64,000 nucleotides of DNA from Calycina herbarum. Its lineage: Eukaryota > Ascomycota > Leotiomycetes > Helotiales > Pezizellaceae. The position numbers were made by a program, and so were the translations under genes. The DNA is taken from assembly GCA_001414485.1 (NCBI GenBank), contig LLEY01000021.1, forward strand, positions 496,001 through 560,000, written 5' to 3'. Of the stretch, positions 21,787-34,473 are shown piece by piece (the stretch's first letter is position 1; each line of letters begins with the position of its first letter). The notes below the pieces were generated by a model, which was not told the origin of the DNA, ran no database searches, and saw only the letters and a program-made list of their open reading frames with translations.

Positions 21787-24469
21787 CTATTTACCCAACA
21801 ACTTTCCCCCCTCGCCCTTCTCATTGCCCCCCTCAGCCAAACTCTCATCATCATCATCATCCCCAATCACATGCGTACTCCTCGAGCTGCCACTTCCTCC
21901 GGCCTCACTCAAATCATCCCCCTCATCCTCATACAACCTCTTCTCCCTCTCATCGCCTCCAGAGCTGAACTCCCCATCCGACTCATCGTCACTTCCAGCA
22001 GCAAACGCATCATACAACTCTCCCGCTCTTCTTTTGCCCCCCTTTCTGTTAATTTTTCCAGCACCATTAAGGCCTTCCGCTTCATCTTCCTGTAGGAGAT
22101 CAAACTCCCACTCATCACGCGGATTATTACGGAGACGCTTGCGACGAGCCATGACGAGATAGACGCCCATTCCGGCGCAGAATACGACGATGAGAGCAGC
22201 GGCGGAATAGATCCAAGCTTGTGTCTTGGGTCCCACGTTGAAGGTGGGGAGGAAGGATGGGAGCCAGGTGGAGGAACTTTCCGTGGCGACTGGAACTGCG
22301 GTTCCGGTTGGTGTGGGTGTGGAGGTTTGGTCTTCGGCTGCGGTGGCGGTTGGTTTGGTTGGCCTGTCGGGATGATCTGTTGGGTTGGCCATGATGCTTG
22401 ATGCTGCTGATGTGGAGGCTACATTTGATGTGGTGCTACCAGCTACAGTAGTAGTGCTGCTTATGATTGCATCGTGATCGTCGTCGTCTGCCTCTGATGG
22501 CATAGGCAAGAGAGTTGTTGTTGTGGCATCGATACTCTCACCCCATAGCTTGAGGTGCCAGTCGATGAAAGTACCGTTGAATTCGTTTACGACGGAATCC
22601 TTGATAATGATTGTCCAAGTTCCAATACCAGATTCGCCCCTATGTTTGTTAGAACATGCCAAGTCATTTTGAGATATCAACACTTACCAATGAACCACAG
22701 ACATGAAAGTCCAATCTTCATATCCTTCCTTGAGAAGATCCAAACGTCGGGTAGTTGAAAGATGACTGACAATCCTGTCTGGACTAACCAAATCAACACT
22801 GATATCACCACGTCTAGTGTGCTCAACATTCATTGTAACAGTGACATGCTCAAGACGCTCCAAATTGGCATCCTTCAACATCTGCGGTGTCACCTCAAAA
22901 GAGACAGCCAAACCATCATCTCCTTGAGGAATACTCTGGTTAACGTGAATCCAAGGTGAGTAATACCAAGATTGAGGTTTGACGTTCTTGAAAGTCTTGG
23001 CTGCTTCGACAGTTGCCCAAGTATCGATTTTGCCGTATCCAAAAGTGTGGGAGAATTTCTTTCCAATGCTGGTAGTTTGCCATTCTCCGGTATCCATGTC
23101 GATTGGCAATGCGGTTTGCATAACCAAATATTGCATATCTCTCCAAGTAAGATCTGGTCGAATTTGAAGCACTAAGGCAAAAATACCTGCTGCGAGTGGT
23201 GCCGCGGCAGATGTTCCACCATGTCCAGAATAACATTGGTTGGTTCCAACATCGGTAGTGTGCTATTTGCATGTTAGCCTGTATAATAAACCGAAGGAAT
23301 TCTCAACTTACAATAGCATCTCCGCTTCCACTACTATAGGTGACAACCAATTGAGCAGAGCATTTCTCCGAATAATAAGGATGAAGGCCTTTTCGGTCGA
23401 TTGCACCAACTGTGATACTATAAATACTGTTGGTGTAACCATCGAAATTGCAGTTATCTTCACTTGCAGCACCATTTCCAGACGCAAATACGTAGATGGA
23501 TCCCAAACCTCCTCTACCCTTTTGAACAGCATTCAGCATTGCCTTCTTGATCAATATACCTGGAGCATCCATGGATTTTCCATCATCAGGTGGACCCCAT
23601 GAACAAGAGTAAATTTGATTTCGTTGGTATGCGTAGTTCATCGCAATAGCTTCGTCGGCATCCGTAATCAATTTAGAAAGAATTCGGATTCCTGCAATCT
23701 TCGAATCCCAGGCAACTCCAACACCGCAAACATTGTTCTTAACCGCCGAAACTTCTCCCGCGCAACGTGTGCCATGTCGATCGTCGGATAATTTTGGTTT
23801 CGGCTCGGGGGAGTGGTCGTTGAAATCGTAGGATCCTTCTGCGAAATAGTTGTCCTTGAGATCATCGCTGTACATGTCCAGACCATCATCTACAATGGCC
23901 ACGGTTGAGTTATGGCCCGTAATGCCCTGCATCCAGACATCTGTGACGTTGACATCATGACCCAGCTGAACTGGATTGAACAAATGCCATTGATCCACGA
24001 AAATCGGATCCTCTATTCCCAAAGCCTGTGCCACCTGCGATTGTTTCTCCAGTGCTGCATTGACTGGGGGGTCCGCCTGTCTCTCGACTGGTGCTTCGTA
24101 CCCTTCTGGTCGTGGTGGAAGAGGGCCTCTCTTCTCCATCCGTGGCTTCAACTTCTGCTTCTGTGCAAATCTAACATTATCGAGGAGGTGAAATCCTCCT
24201 TCGCTTCGTTTCCGCCTCCGTCGTTCTTTTAATGCTGTATGTACAATATCCTCCTCCTGTTTGTGACATGAGAAGATGTGGTGATCTGCCAGTTCGCCCA
24301 GTTGACCCTCGTGTGTCAACCCCAGCGACAGTGCTACCTGCGAGGGGGGTGTATTTGAATCGAGTTCGAGAACATAATAATCTTGGGCTTCGTAATCCCG
24401 AGGGCGTAAGTTGGAGGCTGTTGCGATAGATCCCAGGCCAAGGAGACCGAGAAGGGAGTGTAGTCTCAT
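21787..24469 (-). CDS. kex2: Kexin, Golgi proprotein convertase
   Basis: Exons 24469-23312, 23262-22688 and 22639-21787 (introns 49 and 48 bp) give 861 residues. A signal peptide at 1-19 is followed by a propeptide ending at MEKR (111-114), the self-cleavage type site. The S8B catalytic domain shows VAIVDDGLD (Asp194), DDRHGTRCAGE (His232), FASGNGA (oxyanion Asn332) and GHGGTSAAAPLAAG (Ser404). A P domain (about 460-615) includes VEHTRRGDISVDLVSPD and SVVHWGESGIGTWTI. Then comes a long Ser/Thr/Pro stem, one membrane helix (IYSAAALIVVFCAGMGVYLV) and an acidic cytosolic tail. It cleaves secretory precursors after Lys-Arg or Arg-Arg in the late Golgi. Length and architecture are those of filamentous fungal KexB/Kex2, with all catalytic residues present. 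The tail is acidic and Ser/Gly-rich. Confidence 0.96.
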
Positions 24470-25582
24470 CGCTGGAGGATGCTTTGCAAAATGTGACGAT
24501 GCTCAGTCCTGCTGGAAGGCGCCGTAAAGTGTTGAGTGGTCCAAAGAAAGGGTCGTTTAAAGCAAACGCATTGATGATGTTGCTGCCTCGTCGTCGTCGT
24601 AGTCGTCGTGGAGGTCTGCCGAAAGCATGCAACAGGAGAGTTGCCTGGAGGATGCGATGCGATGCGATGCGATGCGAGTGAGGAAGTGAGTTGTGGTTAT
24701 CTCTGCGAAGCGGACATGGCCTAGTAGAGTATTGTAGAGAGGGAGAGTGATGAATAGTTTTGCGACGTCTGTCAGGTCGTTGGTGAGGCAAAGTTCTGAT
24801 GAAATTGAAGTCGAGGGCTTACCTGGCTTCTCGGCTTGTTTCACCCCAGTATGGTGCACTGCTCGTACCGTACCGCACTGTACCTTCCTCCTTCAGACTC
24901 CCCAAAGCGGGTTCCCACTTTTTTATTTTAGGGTCTTCTTTCGGCGCCCCTGCATGCAGGTTCAGGAAAGTACAACACCAACAGCCGTTAAGAATCCACT
25001 CTCCAACATTCTTTAGAATTGTTAGAAATCATTCTACAATATTTCTAGCTACAATTTACCCCAAAAATCATCGCGCTTTGGAGGATCAGAGTACCCAATA
25101 TAGAGCTAGGAGAACCTTTCATATAGTGAGTTTTGGATGGAAATAAGAAGCGGCTAGGAAGTCTGATCGCCCATGTACCCCGTCTGCTCTATAACTCAGG
25201 GCAGCTTGGCATGCTTAGCACCCCTCTCGAGTCAAAACATCAAGCAACCCACGTGGAAAGCCTATGTTATTCGTTTTCTGGTGCTATTTGCTTTGTAAAA
25301 CATATTTTTTTGTTTGAGAAGCTCTTAATCAGTTGATAATTATTATTACATTGCTCTTTTTAAGCTGATATTAAAAAGAATCCGGAAGACTTTTGGACTG
25401 TTTCACAGAAAATTTCCCGGACTCTTTAGAAGGTTGTTAACCAAAATTCTCTACTAGGTATAGTTCTGCGAGAACTGATTATGGACTGTAACTCTTACTT
25501 TGAGCCAGCATCACGCTCTTGCCGATTTTATTATTATTTCAAGCACTTCAGCAGAAACAAGATGAAATTAGGATTCGTTGTA
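24470..25582. promoter_or_regulatory. Upstream region of kexin gene
   Basis: Contains a GATGC pentamer repeated about five times at 24652-24678, and CGTCGTCGTAGTCGTCGT triplet repeats near 24588-24610. These are within the likely 5' untranslated region/promoter of the minus-strand kexin gene. No other gene seen up to the transposon. Confidence 0.45.
24652..24678. repeat. GATGC pentanucleotide microsatellite
   Basis: Short tandem array GCGAT/GATGC, about five units, directly visible. Confidence 0.85.
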
Positions 25583-28500
25583 ACGTGTTTCACAAGCGAG
25601 TCGCCTACATAAGCGGGTCGCCCACTTTCCTCGTCGCGTACTATATACTACCTTTAAATTATAATAGCTTAATACTACAACGTTTAATTACCTTCTTAAG
25701 AAGCTAATATTATTTTAGTAACCTAAGAACTCGAAAACAACATGTTATTAACTGAATAAAGCGCTATAAAGATTTACTATATTCCTTAAAAGACTCTCTT
25801 CGATCGACGCGCTAGAAAGCTCTTATAACGCGATTACTAGCCTAATTCGAAAAAGCTTATAAAGCTAGAGGAGGAGGCAATAGTTAGATATATATTAGAG
25901 TTAGATTTATAAGGGTTTTCGTTTATAAGAGATATAGTACGAGATATAGCTAATAATCTACTAAGAGAGCGCGATAGAAAGCCTATAAGTAAGAACTAGC
26001 TAGATAACTTTATAAAACGTATACCTAAGCTTAAAACTCGATAGAGTTGTTTATATAATCGTTAGTAAGCTTTAACTAAGGATCTGCGAGTTATTAGCCT
26101 ATAGTTTACGCTTATATAGTCTATTAAAGAGAAATATAGTATTTAAGATAAGGATATTTATAACTTTAATAAAAGTAGCTTTATAATAGGAGTTATTTCG
26201 TCCTAACTTATTATTATAAGCTTAGAAACGTGTAGAAATCGAAAGCAAGTTTAGCTAGGTAATTACGAGTAGGTTATAGTTATTTAGAGAGTTAATATAA
26301 TAGAATAGGTAATCCTGCTATTTATTATATTTGTAGGCAAAGTACTTATTTCTACCTAGTACTAAGATATATATATACTATATAATTAAGTAATTAAGGT
26401 TAGCAACAATAGCTAGATAAAGAATAAGCTTAGAGTTATATAGTTAAAGTATTTTAATAAGTATATAAAGGTATAAAGTGTAGAAGGATATTATTTATTA
26501 ATTATTAATAGTTATAAAAGCTATAACTTACTTAAATTCTAGTAACTCTATAAAGACTTAAATATTATTACCCTCTATATACCTCTATACTTATCACACC
26601 TACTATAACTACTTAATATAGTCTACTTCTCGCTATTAAAGCAAGTATATAGAGCTAAGATATTAGGCTTAGTATAGAATTATATTAATTATATTACTAA
26701 AGAAACCTTTCTTCTTATATTTAAAGCAGCTTTTTATAAAGTATTTATAAAGAATAACATCTATACGAGTTTTAAAAGAGCTAGGCTAGTCCTATATAGC
26801 CTAGAAGCTATGTTATTAAAGCTTGATTTAAGGCTTTATATACTAATACTAATAATACTAGAAAACACTTTAACGTGGTTTATCAGGACCTGGCGTATAT
26901 CAGGACCTGGCGCACTTTTCCTTAGCATTTAACTTTGAATATTAATAAATTAACTATAACATATTAAATTAACTATAACTACTTAGAATCCGAAGAATTA
27001 GACATATCTACATCTATTTAACAAGTTCGTGTATTATGACTAGCTTTTCCGTAAGTGCTATAACGCCGTCTAGACGATTGCCCCTCCTTCTTATTACCCC
27101 CCTCTATACGTAAGTCGCGTCGTACTTGCTCGTTAACGTCCTTTTGAGTTAAAAGATCTTGGACATCCTCTACTGTAAGTGCCCTCCCTTGACATACACG
27201 AGTCTTTTTGGCTCTACGGCGTTTGCTTAAGGCTTTATTCGCTGCTCGAAGGGTACGTACTTCAGTAGATAACAAGGTCATCTCATAGGCTATTCGCTCT
27301 ATACCTTTTGCTAATACAGCAACTGTCTTAAATAGTGGAGTCGGCGAGCTCCCCTGGTGATAGGCAATCCGTTTCTAAATAAGAGTCGATTGTAAGAGCG
27401 CTTTAGTAGGGTTTGAGGGAGTCTAGGAGATCTAAGTATTGGAATTGGCAGTAGAGGGTCTTAGGGGAGTTAGAGTCTATAACCTTACGTTAAGCTTTAA
27501 AAGTACTACTTATAGGTCAAAAGGCACTAGGCCAGCTCTACGGAATCTAGCTTAAGCGTTCCGGACCGTTATTGATTCTTTATATACTGCTATAAAAGCT
27601 AAAAAGAACTCTACCTTTGTAATATAGTTAATATAGGCTTTGATAAACGTCTTAATCTACCGACTATACGCCTACTTTAATATACTAAAGCACCTAATAT
27701 TAAGTGGTTAGGTTATATAGGATGAGTAAGGAGGTAGTCTAAGAGTTATAATATTATGTGCTTTATAATACTCTTGAAATTCGGCCGATTTATAACTCTT
27801 ATACCTATCTAACACTAGCATTCGATATAGACCCTTTATACGACTAGTAGTATGTTTATCGAAGTGTTTCAGCTATTCTAGACCTATCTCGTTATTTGTC
27901 TATCTGTTACTTGTCGGTTTAATAACTCAGTTGTATAGGAGGCCGCCGTCTATATACTAATTCGTAAGATGATTCTTCCCTTAGACGACTAAAAATAGAG
28001 GGACATCCCAACCCTCGCCATTGATATAAGCAATTGCTATAGCCTATTCCCGATTGCCTAGCTGAACTGCCTTACCTCTGCCACGTCGATCTACACGTGT
28101 GACAACTATTATAGGGCAAATCATACCTATTATAAAGCCTGTTTCGTCGAAGTTATAGAAATCGCAATCTAAAACGCTGTATTTCGCCCTTATATTTTAT
28201 ACAAGTTAGAACTACGCGCTAATTAGGTTAGGATCTTCGTATAAGGCCCTTTAGAAGTTGTAAACGCGATTAAAACACGTCTTTAACTCTAGTTGTTGTT
28301 GTATAAATCGATGTGCCTAAAGCTTGCTAACGCGTTTCCCTCTCTACGATTCGAGGATATAATTTACTATATCTTCCACACTAGCTAGCCGGGGTGCAAA
28401 CCCTCTAGAATCTAAGTTAAGTATGTTCTAAAGAATCACTTCCTCCTTAAGTTGAGTTAATTTGATATTTACTAGCCGTCGTTCTAGGAGGGGAAGTTGG

Positions 28501-29296
28501 CCGTTTATTCTGCGGCGAAGGCTAGTTTCAGGGACTTTGTAGATTTTTGTAGCAGCCCGACGACTAAGCTTTTTGGATGATCGGATAGCCTCGATAGCTA
28601 AGATGATTCGAGCTTCTTGAGTTTGAATTTCTATTAGTGGTTGTTGAGATAACGCGTGTTAAAATAATAAAGTAGGGAAGATGGGAAAAGTGCGCCAGGT
28701 CCTGATATGCGCCAGGTCCTGATAAACCACGTTATAGATATTTAAAATACTAAGTAACATATATAAAATAATAGCTTAATTAACGCTTATTCGAGATCGG
28801 ATTTAAAGATATTAAGACTCGTTACCTAGTTCTATTATTTAGTCTCTTAATTAACTCGAAAAAGGCTTAACTAGGGTAATATATAATATAGTATTAATAT
28901 ATAAGTAAATTACTAATCTTTATATAATAACTAAGGCTATAACTAAGTATAAAAGTCGTAAGAGGAAGTATATTAAGAGTTAAGAGACATTAATAGTAGA
29001 CGACGTAGCTAATTTAATTACATCTAAGGAAAATAGTAGCTAGAAACAAGGTAAAGAGTCTAAGAAGAGAGTTCGCGTAGATAGGTACTATAGCTGTTAT
29101 AGTAAAACTAGGTATAATTCTCGTACTTATTAGGCAGAAATATTAGATATAGAAGATAGCGAAAGTTCTAAAGAATACTAGATAGCTTCTATAGTAATAA
29201 TAACTTTATATAGTGTTGAGTATTTTGTATTATAATAACACTAGGTTGAAAAAGTAGGCGACTCGCTTGTGTAGGCGACTCGCTTGTGAAACACGT
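25583..29296 (+). mobile_element. Fot1/pogo-type transposon copy 2, split by nested element
   Basis: Same element as at 12141-13975, with TA duplications at 25581-25582 and 29297-29298. Its 3714 bp include a nested element at 26873-28732 plus one duplicated TA, so the host element is 1852 bp. That is 17 bp longer than copy 1, because its right inverted repeat keeps a doubled subunit (GTAGGCGACTCGCTTGT twice). The transposase frame carries even more TAG/TAA codons and C-to-T/G-to-A differences than copy 1. Inactive; RIP-type damage is inferred from the substitution pattern. Confidence 0.88.
26873..28732 (-). mobile_element. Second pogo/Tan1-type transposon, nested
   Basis: 1860 bp inserted at TA (26871-26872 / 28733-28734). 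Inverted repeats of about 48 bp begin ACGTGGTTTATCAGGACCTG. Each contains the subunit ATCAGGACCTGGCG twice. On the minus strand the transposase reads with intermittent TAG at former Trp positions. Visible are KKLSRRAATKIYKVPETSLR-like HTH text, NREWAIAIAYINGEGWDVPL with one stop, YKSYKSAEFQEYYKAHNI and the SSYIT-PLNIRCFSILK DDE region. An 87-codon open C-terminal part (27281-27018) has KRRRAKKTRVCQGRALTVED and a basic tail. It is younger than its host because it interrupts it. Confidence 0.85.
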
Positions 29297-30789
29297 TATT
29301 GGATTTTCTCACCAGTGCGTGCACAACTCGCAACTTCCATTCTGCTCTCTATGGCTTACTTAATTCAATTCTTTCAAAAGGCTAGAAAGCTCAAGTGTTT
29401 CCAGAAGTTTTAGACCAGTTACAAGAATGGAACGAATTCTTGCTATCGGCATTAAAAGTCCCAGGTCTCGGAGAATATATTTGACCTACGAGAATGATCT
29501 ATACTCCTTGGTTTGGTGTTGAGAGGTAGAAACAATATAGTGATAAAGAAACCTCTAGTATAGTATCAATTTAATAAACAAATTAATTGCAACTTATCAT
29601 CGGAAAAGTGGATTACGCTATGAAACGTGTAATTATTGAAATTTATCCCTCTTGGGAAACGTCGCGAGCTGAAGTAAAACTGAAACATTTGAAACATTTC
29701 GGGTTTTCTGGATAACAGTACTAGCTAGCGACCTTTTCTTCTTTTCCGGCGACTTTCTCCTTCTTACGTGATGGGACATACTCGTAAAATAGAACACACT
29801 TGGATTGGAATCTGAAATTGTATTAAGACATACTACGATACGAGAAAAGAGGAGAAACTTTGATATTTCTCAAATCATACAAGCTACGGAGAATTCCGTG
29901 CATTCTTCTAGACCCAGAAACAATTCGGCTCGTATCGATGAACGAACGAACGAGGCATGACAGGAAAAGGCACCACCAGCAATGCAAATTCTGGTTGGTA
30001 TTAATTACCAGGATATCAATATACCACGCGCAGGGCATATTCGTTGGGTCATCAGCTACTTTTAGAAATCTCCTCGTGTTCCGCGGGCTGGGCGAGTCGG
30101 ATTTTGAGGCCATGTCTCGAAATGTGAGATTCTGGAGATAGCCTCATGGGGATCAATCACAACGGACAATTGTGTAGCCCTATGGCCATCTCAGTGAATC
30201 GTGTGTTCTTCTTTTGACACCTGCAGACCCCTTGTACCGACGTTGAAAGCCTGCTGCACAACCCCAAGATTCGGAAGATCTACGTGCCTCGCCCGCTAAA
30301 TTTAAGATTGCCTTTTCAACCCCTTCGACCCCTTCTTCTCGTCTCGCCCTTGCGGAGGTTAGTCCCGCGGGAGAGGAAAGGGAACCCACAATAACATAAC
30401 ACAACACAACACAACACAACACAACCTTCAGACAACACACTTCACCTTGTCCCTCATTCACTCTCTCCTTTTCTTCTGCTCTGTGACAGGCGACACAGCA
30501 GCTCCAATTGTCTGGTTCCATTACGACAGATCCCCCCACATCGATCATATATTGAATATATTGCTTCTCCTTCTCCGTGTCACATCCGCCCAGCCTTTCC
30601 AGCCTCCACAGCCGCTGCTTTTTCTCCTTCCCCCACATACGGAGTACATCCTTCCAATTCAGGGGAAACTCTTCCTACCATGAATCTTCCTGCGCACGCG
30701 ATCCCCAGAGAATACAAATTCCGACGACTTACCACCATCGTTTTATGATCCCTAGCGGAACGAATCCAATCCAATCGAACCCCTCCACC
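29297..30789. promoter_or_regulatory. Intergenic and 5' region of RA-PH gene
   Basis: No gene between the transposon and about 30.2 kb. Near 30390-30424 a CACAA pentamer array precedes a pyrimidine-rich stretch typical of fungal promoters. An in-frame open stretch extends upstream of the chosen start, but only the ATG at 30790 has a strong context (CCACCATG). Confidence 0.5.
30389..30424. repeat. ACACA pentanucleotide microsatellite
   Basis: Tandem CACAA units (about six), directly visible in the likely promoter of the gene starting at 30790. Confidence 0.85.
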
Positions 30790-33373
30790 ATGTCGGAAGA
30801 GAAGGATCCAGCCTCGTCGGCAGGCCCCCAAGCAGGGAAATATACGAGATACAGATCTGTAAGGCATGCGCCGGCAAGACCACCATCGCCAGAGGAACCA
30901 ATGCCCCAGAGGCCTCCACAAGATGTGAATGCTATGAGTAGGACGAAGAGTATGGCGAGGTACCGCAGGACGAGAGTTGGGTCGCCAGAAGAATCAGCTG
31001 AACCACGGCCGCCAATGCCCACCATACCTTCGGGGGTAGACCAGTCTACTCTAGCAGCCTTATCTGGAAAACCTACCATGAGACGAGTGACGGAGCCTAT
31101 ACCTTCGACTTCAAGACATACACCCTCCGCAGAAGTCGAGCCGGGCGCGGTCAAAAAGTCGAGGTTTCCAGGTCACAGAGAGACGGAGGATGAGCGTCTG
31201 CGACGCAAGGTGCTAGAGTTCCGAGAACGTGAAGCACAAAAGGCAAAGGTAGAGGAACAGAAGTCACAAGCAGAGGAACACAAGAGGAGCGCTCGAGAAA
31301 GAGCTGCTGAAGAAGCGCGGGCACACCAACAACAAAAAACCCAGGCTGAGGCGGAAAAGAAGCAAGCTCGTTTGAAGGAAGAAGAAACGGCGAGAGTGTT
31401 GGCAGAACAAAAACGAAAAGATTTGGAACGATTAGAGGCAACTTTGGCAGCTGCAGGTCCGCGATCACCAAATGTTACAAGCCCAAGAGAGAAATTTAGT
31501 TTCTTTTCCAGAAAAAGGGCAGTTTCAAAGCTTCCTCCTAGGACATCAGGAAGTGGTAGCGCCTCAGGAGAATCGACGATGAGAACGAGGAGTATTGAAC
31601 CGCCGTCTCCAAAGAAAGAAAAGGCTCGAACCCGGAATTCCTCACCCCCTTCTCGTAGGGTTGTAAAGGAGCCTATTATACCAAGTAAAAAACTGGCGCC
31701 TGAACAGATGATACAGGAAGGAGGTGGTGGCATTGTACCTCAAACGGATGCCCCCATCTCGGCTAGTAACGCTGGAGAAAGGGTAAGTCTAACTTTCATG
31801 AACATTTTTGAAATTATGCTAATATCATGGGCAGCGAGTTTTAATTCGATGCAAGCAATCGTCAATTAATCTCCCAATAACGACCGAGACTACAAGCACA
31901 GATTTGATATTTTCTGCTGCAAATATCATGACACAAGGCATCATACCAGCCACTGCAGTCCTACTCGAATCTTATGCACAACTTGGGCTGGAACGCCGCA
32001 TACGGCGTTATGAACATATCCGAGACATTATGAATTCCTGGGACCGAGACACGCAAAATTCCTTTACACTGCTCAACTCGGAAACCCCCCAATTGGACAG
32101 GGATCTTGAAGTTTCCTCGGCACCAAAAGAAGCTCCTGGTAACACGACCGTTTACATGTATCATTCACAGAAACCAGGAAAGTGGAATAAGCGACATATT
32201 ACGCTTTTATCTACAGGTCAGATTTATATGTCTAAAAAGCCTCCTGGCAAAGCATCCGACAAAGATACCTTGAATTTGTGCCACTTGTCGGATTTTGATA
32301 TCTACAGCTCAACTCCACAAGAAATACGGAAGCGTCTGAGACCACCAAAAAAACACTGTTATGCTATCAAAAGTCAACAGAAGACAACCATGTTCTTGAG
32401 CACTGAGAATTTTGTTCATTATTTCAGCACTGATGATCGAGTCCTTTCTGACAAGTGGTATGACGCTGTGCAGGCGTGGCGAAGTTGGTATTTGGTAAAC
32501 CGTATGGGTGAAGGAGCCAGGAAGAAACCAAAAACAAAGGTAGCCCCAGCTCGCAGACATACACTCAAAAGTTCCGAGGAAGCTCCATACACCATCGGTA
32601 CATTTGCGCCTCTACTCAGCATGGATGATTTCGAGAAGAAAGAAGGTGAGAAGATGGACCGAGAATACGAGTCCGACGACGGAGGACCTCGACAAGTCCC
32701 TTTCCACCACAGAAACAGCGTTTCTCTCTCCCCATTACCTTCAAGAAAAGAGACCCGGCAGGAAGCCCGGCGTCACCCACCCACAGTAAATTACAGAATA
32801 CCTTCCGAAGCAGAAGATGAATTTTCCTCGGGCGGTCTCCTGGGAAGAACATACTCCCAAAGACAACGAATCCAAAAAGAGCGCGACGTCGCCCAACAAT
32901 CTCTAAACGGCACCGCCGGCTTCATCGAAGGACCCTCCCTCCTAAGTAACCCAACTCAACGCCCCGAACGAACAGCCTCCATGCGCTCCACCACCCGACC
33001 CACCAGAAGACCACAAACCGCCATCGAGCCCTCGTCCGGCACGGGACTCGCGGGCATGCCAAAACCACTTCTCGATTTCGCGCCGGTGTTTAAGGAGGCG
33101 CCGCAGTGGGATAAAAAGGGGAAGGGGCATGGTGTTAAACCGATTGCGGGGATGCCGCTGGTGGATGTTGCAACGACGCCGGATGAGATGAGGGATCCGT
33201 TGGGGATGGGCCCTCAGCCTACGCTGTTTAGACGGGATCAGGAGCTGGTGAGGACGAGGACGAATGCGAAGCCTAAGACTGCGCATTTGGGGAAGGATGT
33301 TGCGAAGGAAAGTCCGTTTGTGGGTGCGGGGTTGGTGCAGGGTGCTGGATTCAAGGGGGGACGTTATGAGTGA
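30790..33373 (+). CDS. RA-PH domain adaptor-like protein
   Basis: Exons 30790-31782 and 31835-33373 (intron 52 bp, GTAAGT..GGGCAG) encode 843 residues. The N-terminal third is disordered and basic. A long Glu/Lys/Arg/Ala coiled coil follows (about 130-235, EDERLRRKVLEFREREAQKA onward). After residue 331 comes a Ras-association-like segment (RVLIRCKQSSINLPITTETT ... ILLESYAQLGLERRIRRYEH form). A PH domain follows at about 434-550 (TVYMYHSQKPGKWNKRHITL, QIYMSKKPP, WYDAVQAWRSWYLV). The C-terminus is disordered. The order coiled coil-RA-PH recalls MIG-10/RIAM/lamellipodin proteins and their fungal relatives, which link Ras-like GTPases and membrane lipids to actin or polarity. That role is inferred. 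An alternative in-frame ATG at 30745 would add 15 residues. Confidence 0.82.
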
Positions 33374-34473
33374 TGAGTTTGAAATTGTACTCGTCTTCAT
33401 ATTTTCGTTTGTCTTCTTCGGGTGTGCGTGCATACCTGTTGTTGTTTCAAAAATCGGGGAAATCCAGAAAAATTGGGGAGGGTTGCATTGTTTAGTTGAT
33501 TCGACTATTTTTTGGTCTTTTGCATAGCTGTCTGATTGTATTTTTGTCAAATACCCCCGCATATTCTTTTTTCTTGAGCGGGATGGTTGAATGGCTACTT
33601 GGCCTTTGGGTTTTCAGGGAGCATATAGTTTTGTTTTTTTTATTAGTTAGTTTTATACCATACAATCGAGTATTCTTTTTTTCCTTTTGTACAATTTGGA
33701 GATTTTTTGTGTGTGTACTGTGTGTAGATTGAGTGAGTCAAGTCGCAATTGAGTTTTGGTGTAAGTTACTAGGTGGAGAATCTTACAGTTGTTTGTGGCT
33801 TACTTGTTGTTTTACTAGCTTACTAGGTGGGGGGGGGAGTAGCTTACTAGGATGTTGAGAGTTTACTTGTTATTGTCTAGCTTACGCGCTACTTTTTGGC
33901 TCTCGAATTTTTGATAGCTTACTGGTCATTTGTTTGGCTTCGCTTACTCGTCAGCTTACTCGTTACTTGTTTGGCTTACTTACTTCCAGGTTGTCACTTT
34001 TTTGGCTCTAAAATTTGAGGTTTAGCTTACTCGTTATCTACTTACTTACTTGTTGTTTGTTAGCTTACTCGCCATTTCTTGGCCCCCATTTCGAATGTTG
34101 GTTACCTTGTGGTGCATGGTGCGTCAAGTTTGGTTTTGATGTGTGGCGTGTAAACGAAAGAGAGATTAATTAGTACCTCCTTTGTCGAATTTTTGATTTA
34201 TTTTTGAGATTTTTCTTTGAGAGGTGGAGAAGTTGTGAGGTGGTTGATACTCGGTTGTACTAAAATTCAAGACAAAGAGCTCGCTACCCGCAAGCTTAGT
34301 AGGTAGTGAGAGCTTACTCGCTACCCATTCTTTGGCCGCCAAATATGATGAAAAGCGCTTACTCGATACATTACCAAAACATCACCAAAATGCGTGCATA
34401 CCCATGTCATTCACTCATGCGGCTATCACAAAAACTTATTCACTCGATATAACAATTTTTTTCAACTCTTATT
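33374..34473. repeat. Degenerate GCTTACT-core minisatellite in 3' spacer
   Basis: After the RA-PH stop, from about 33765 to 34090 and again at 34290-34370, the + strand repeats the core GCTTACT(C/T/A)G more than ten times at irregular 10-40 bp spacing. It is often extended to AGCTTACTCGTTAC or CTTACTAGGTGG. No coding potential; T-rich between units. Confidence 0.65.

Noticed and set aside
24177..24791. 204-codon minus-strand frame overlapping the kexin start
   Set aside because: Arg/His/Ser-rich frame overlapping the kexin 5' region in another frame; no homology recognised.
31173..31733. 186-codon minus-strand open frame
   Set aside because: Antisense shadow of the Glu/Lys-rich coiled coil of the RA-PH gene (Ser/Phe/Cys-rich).
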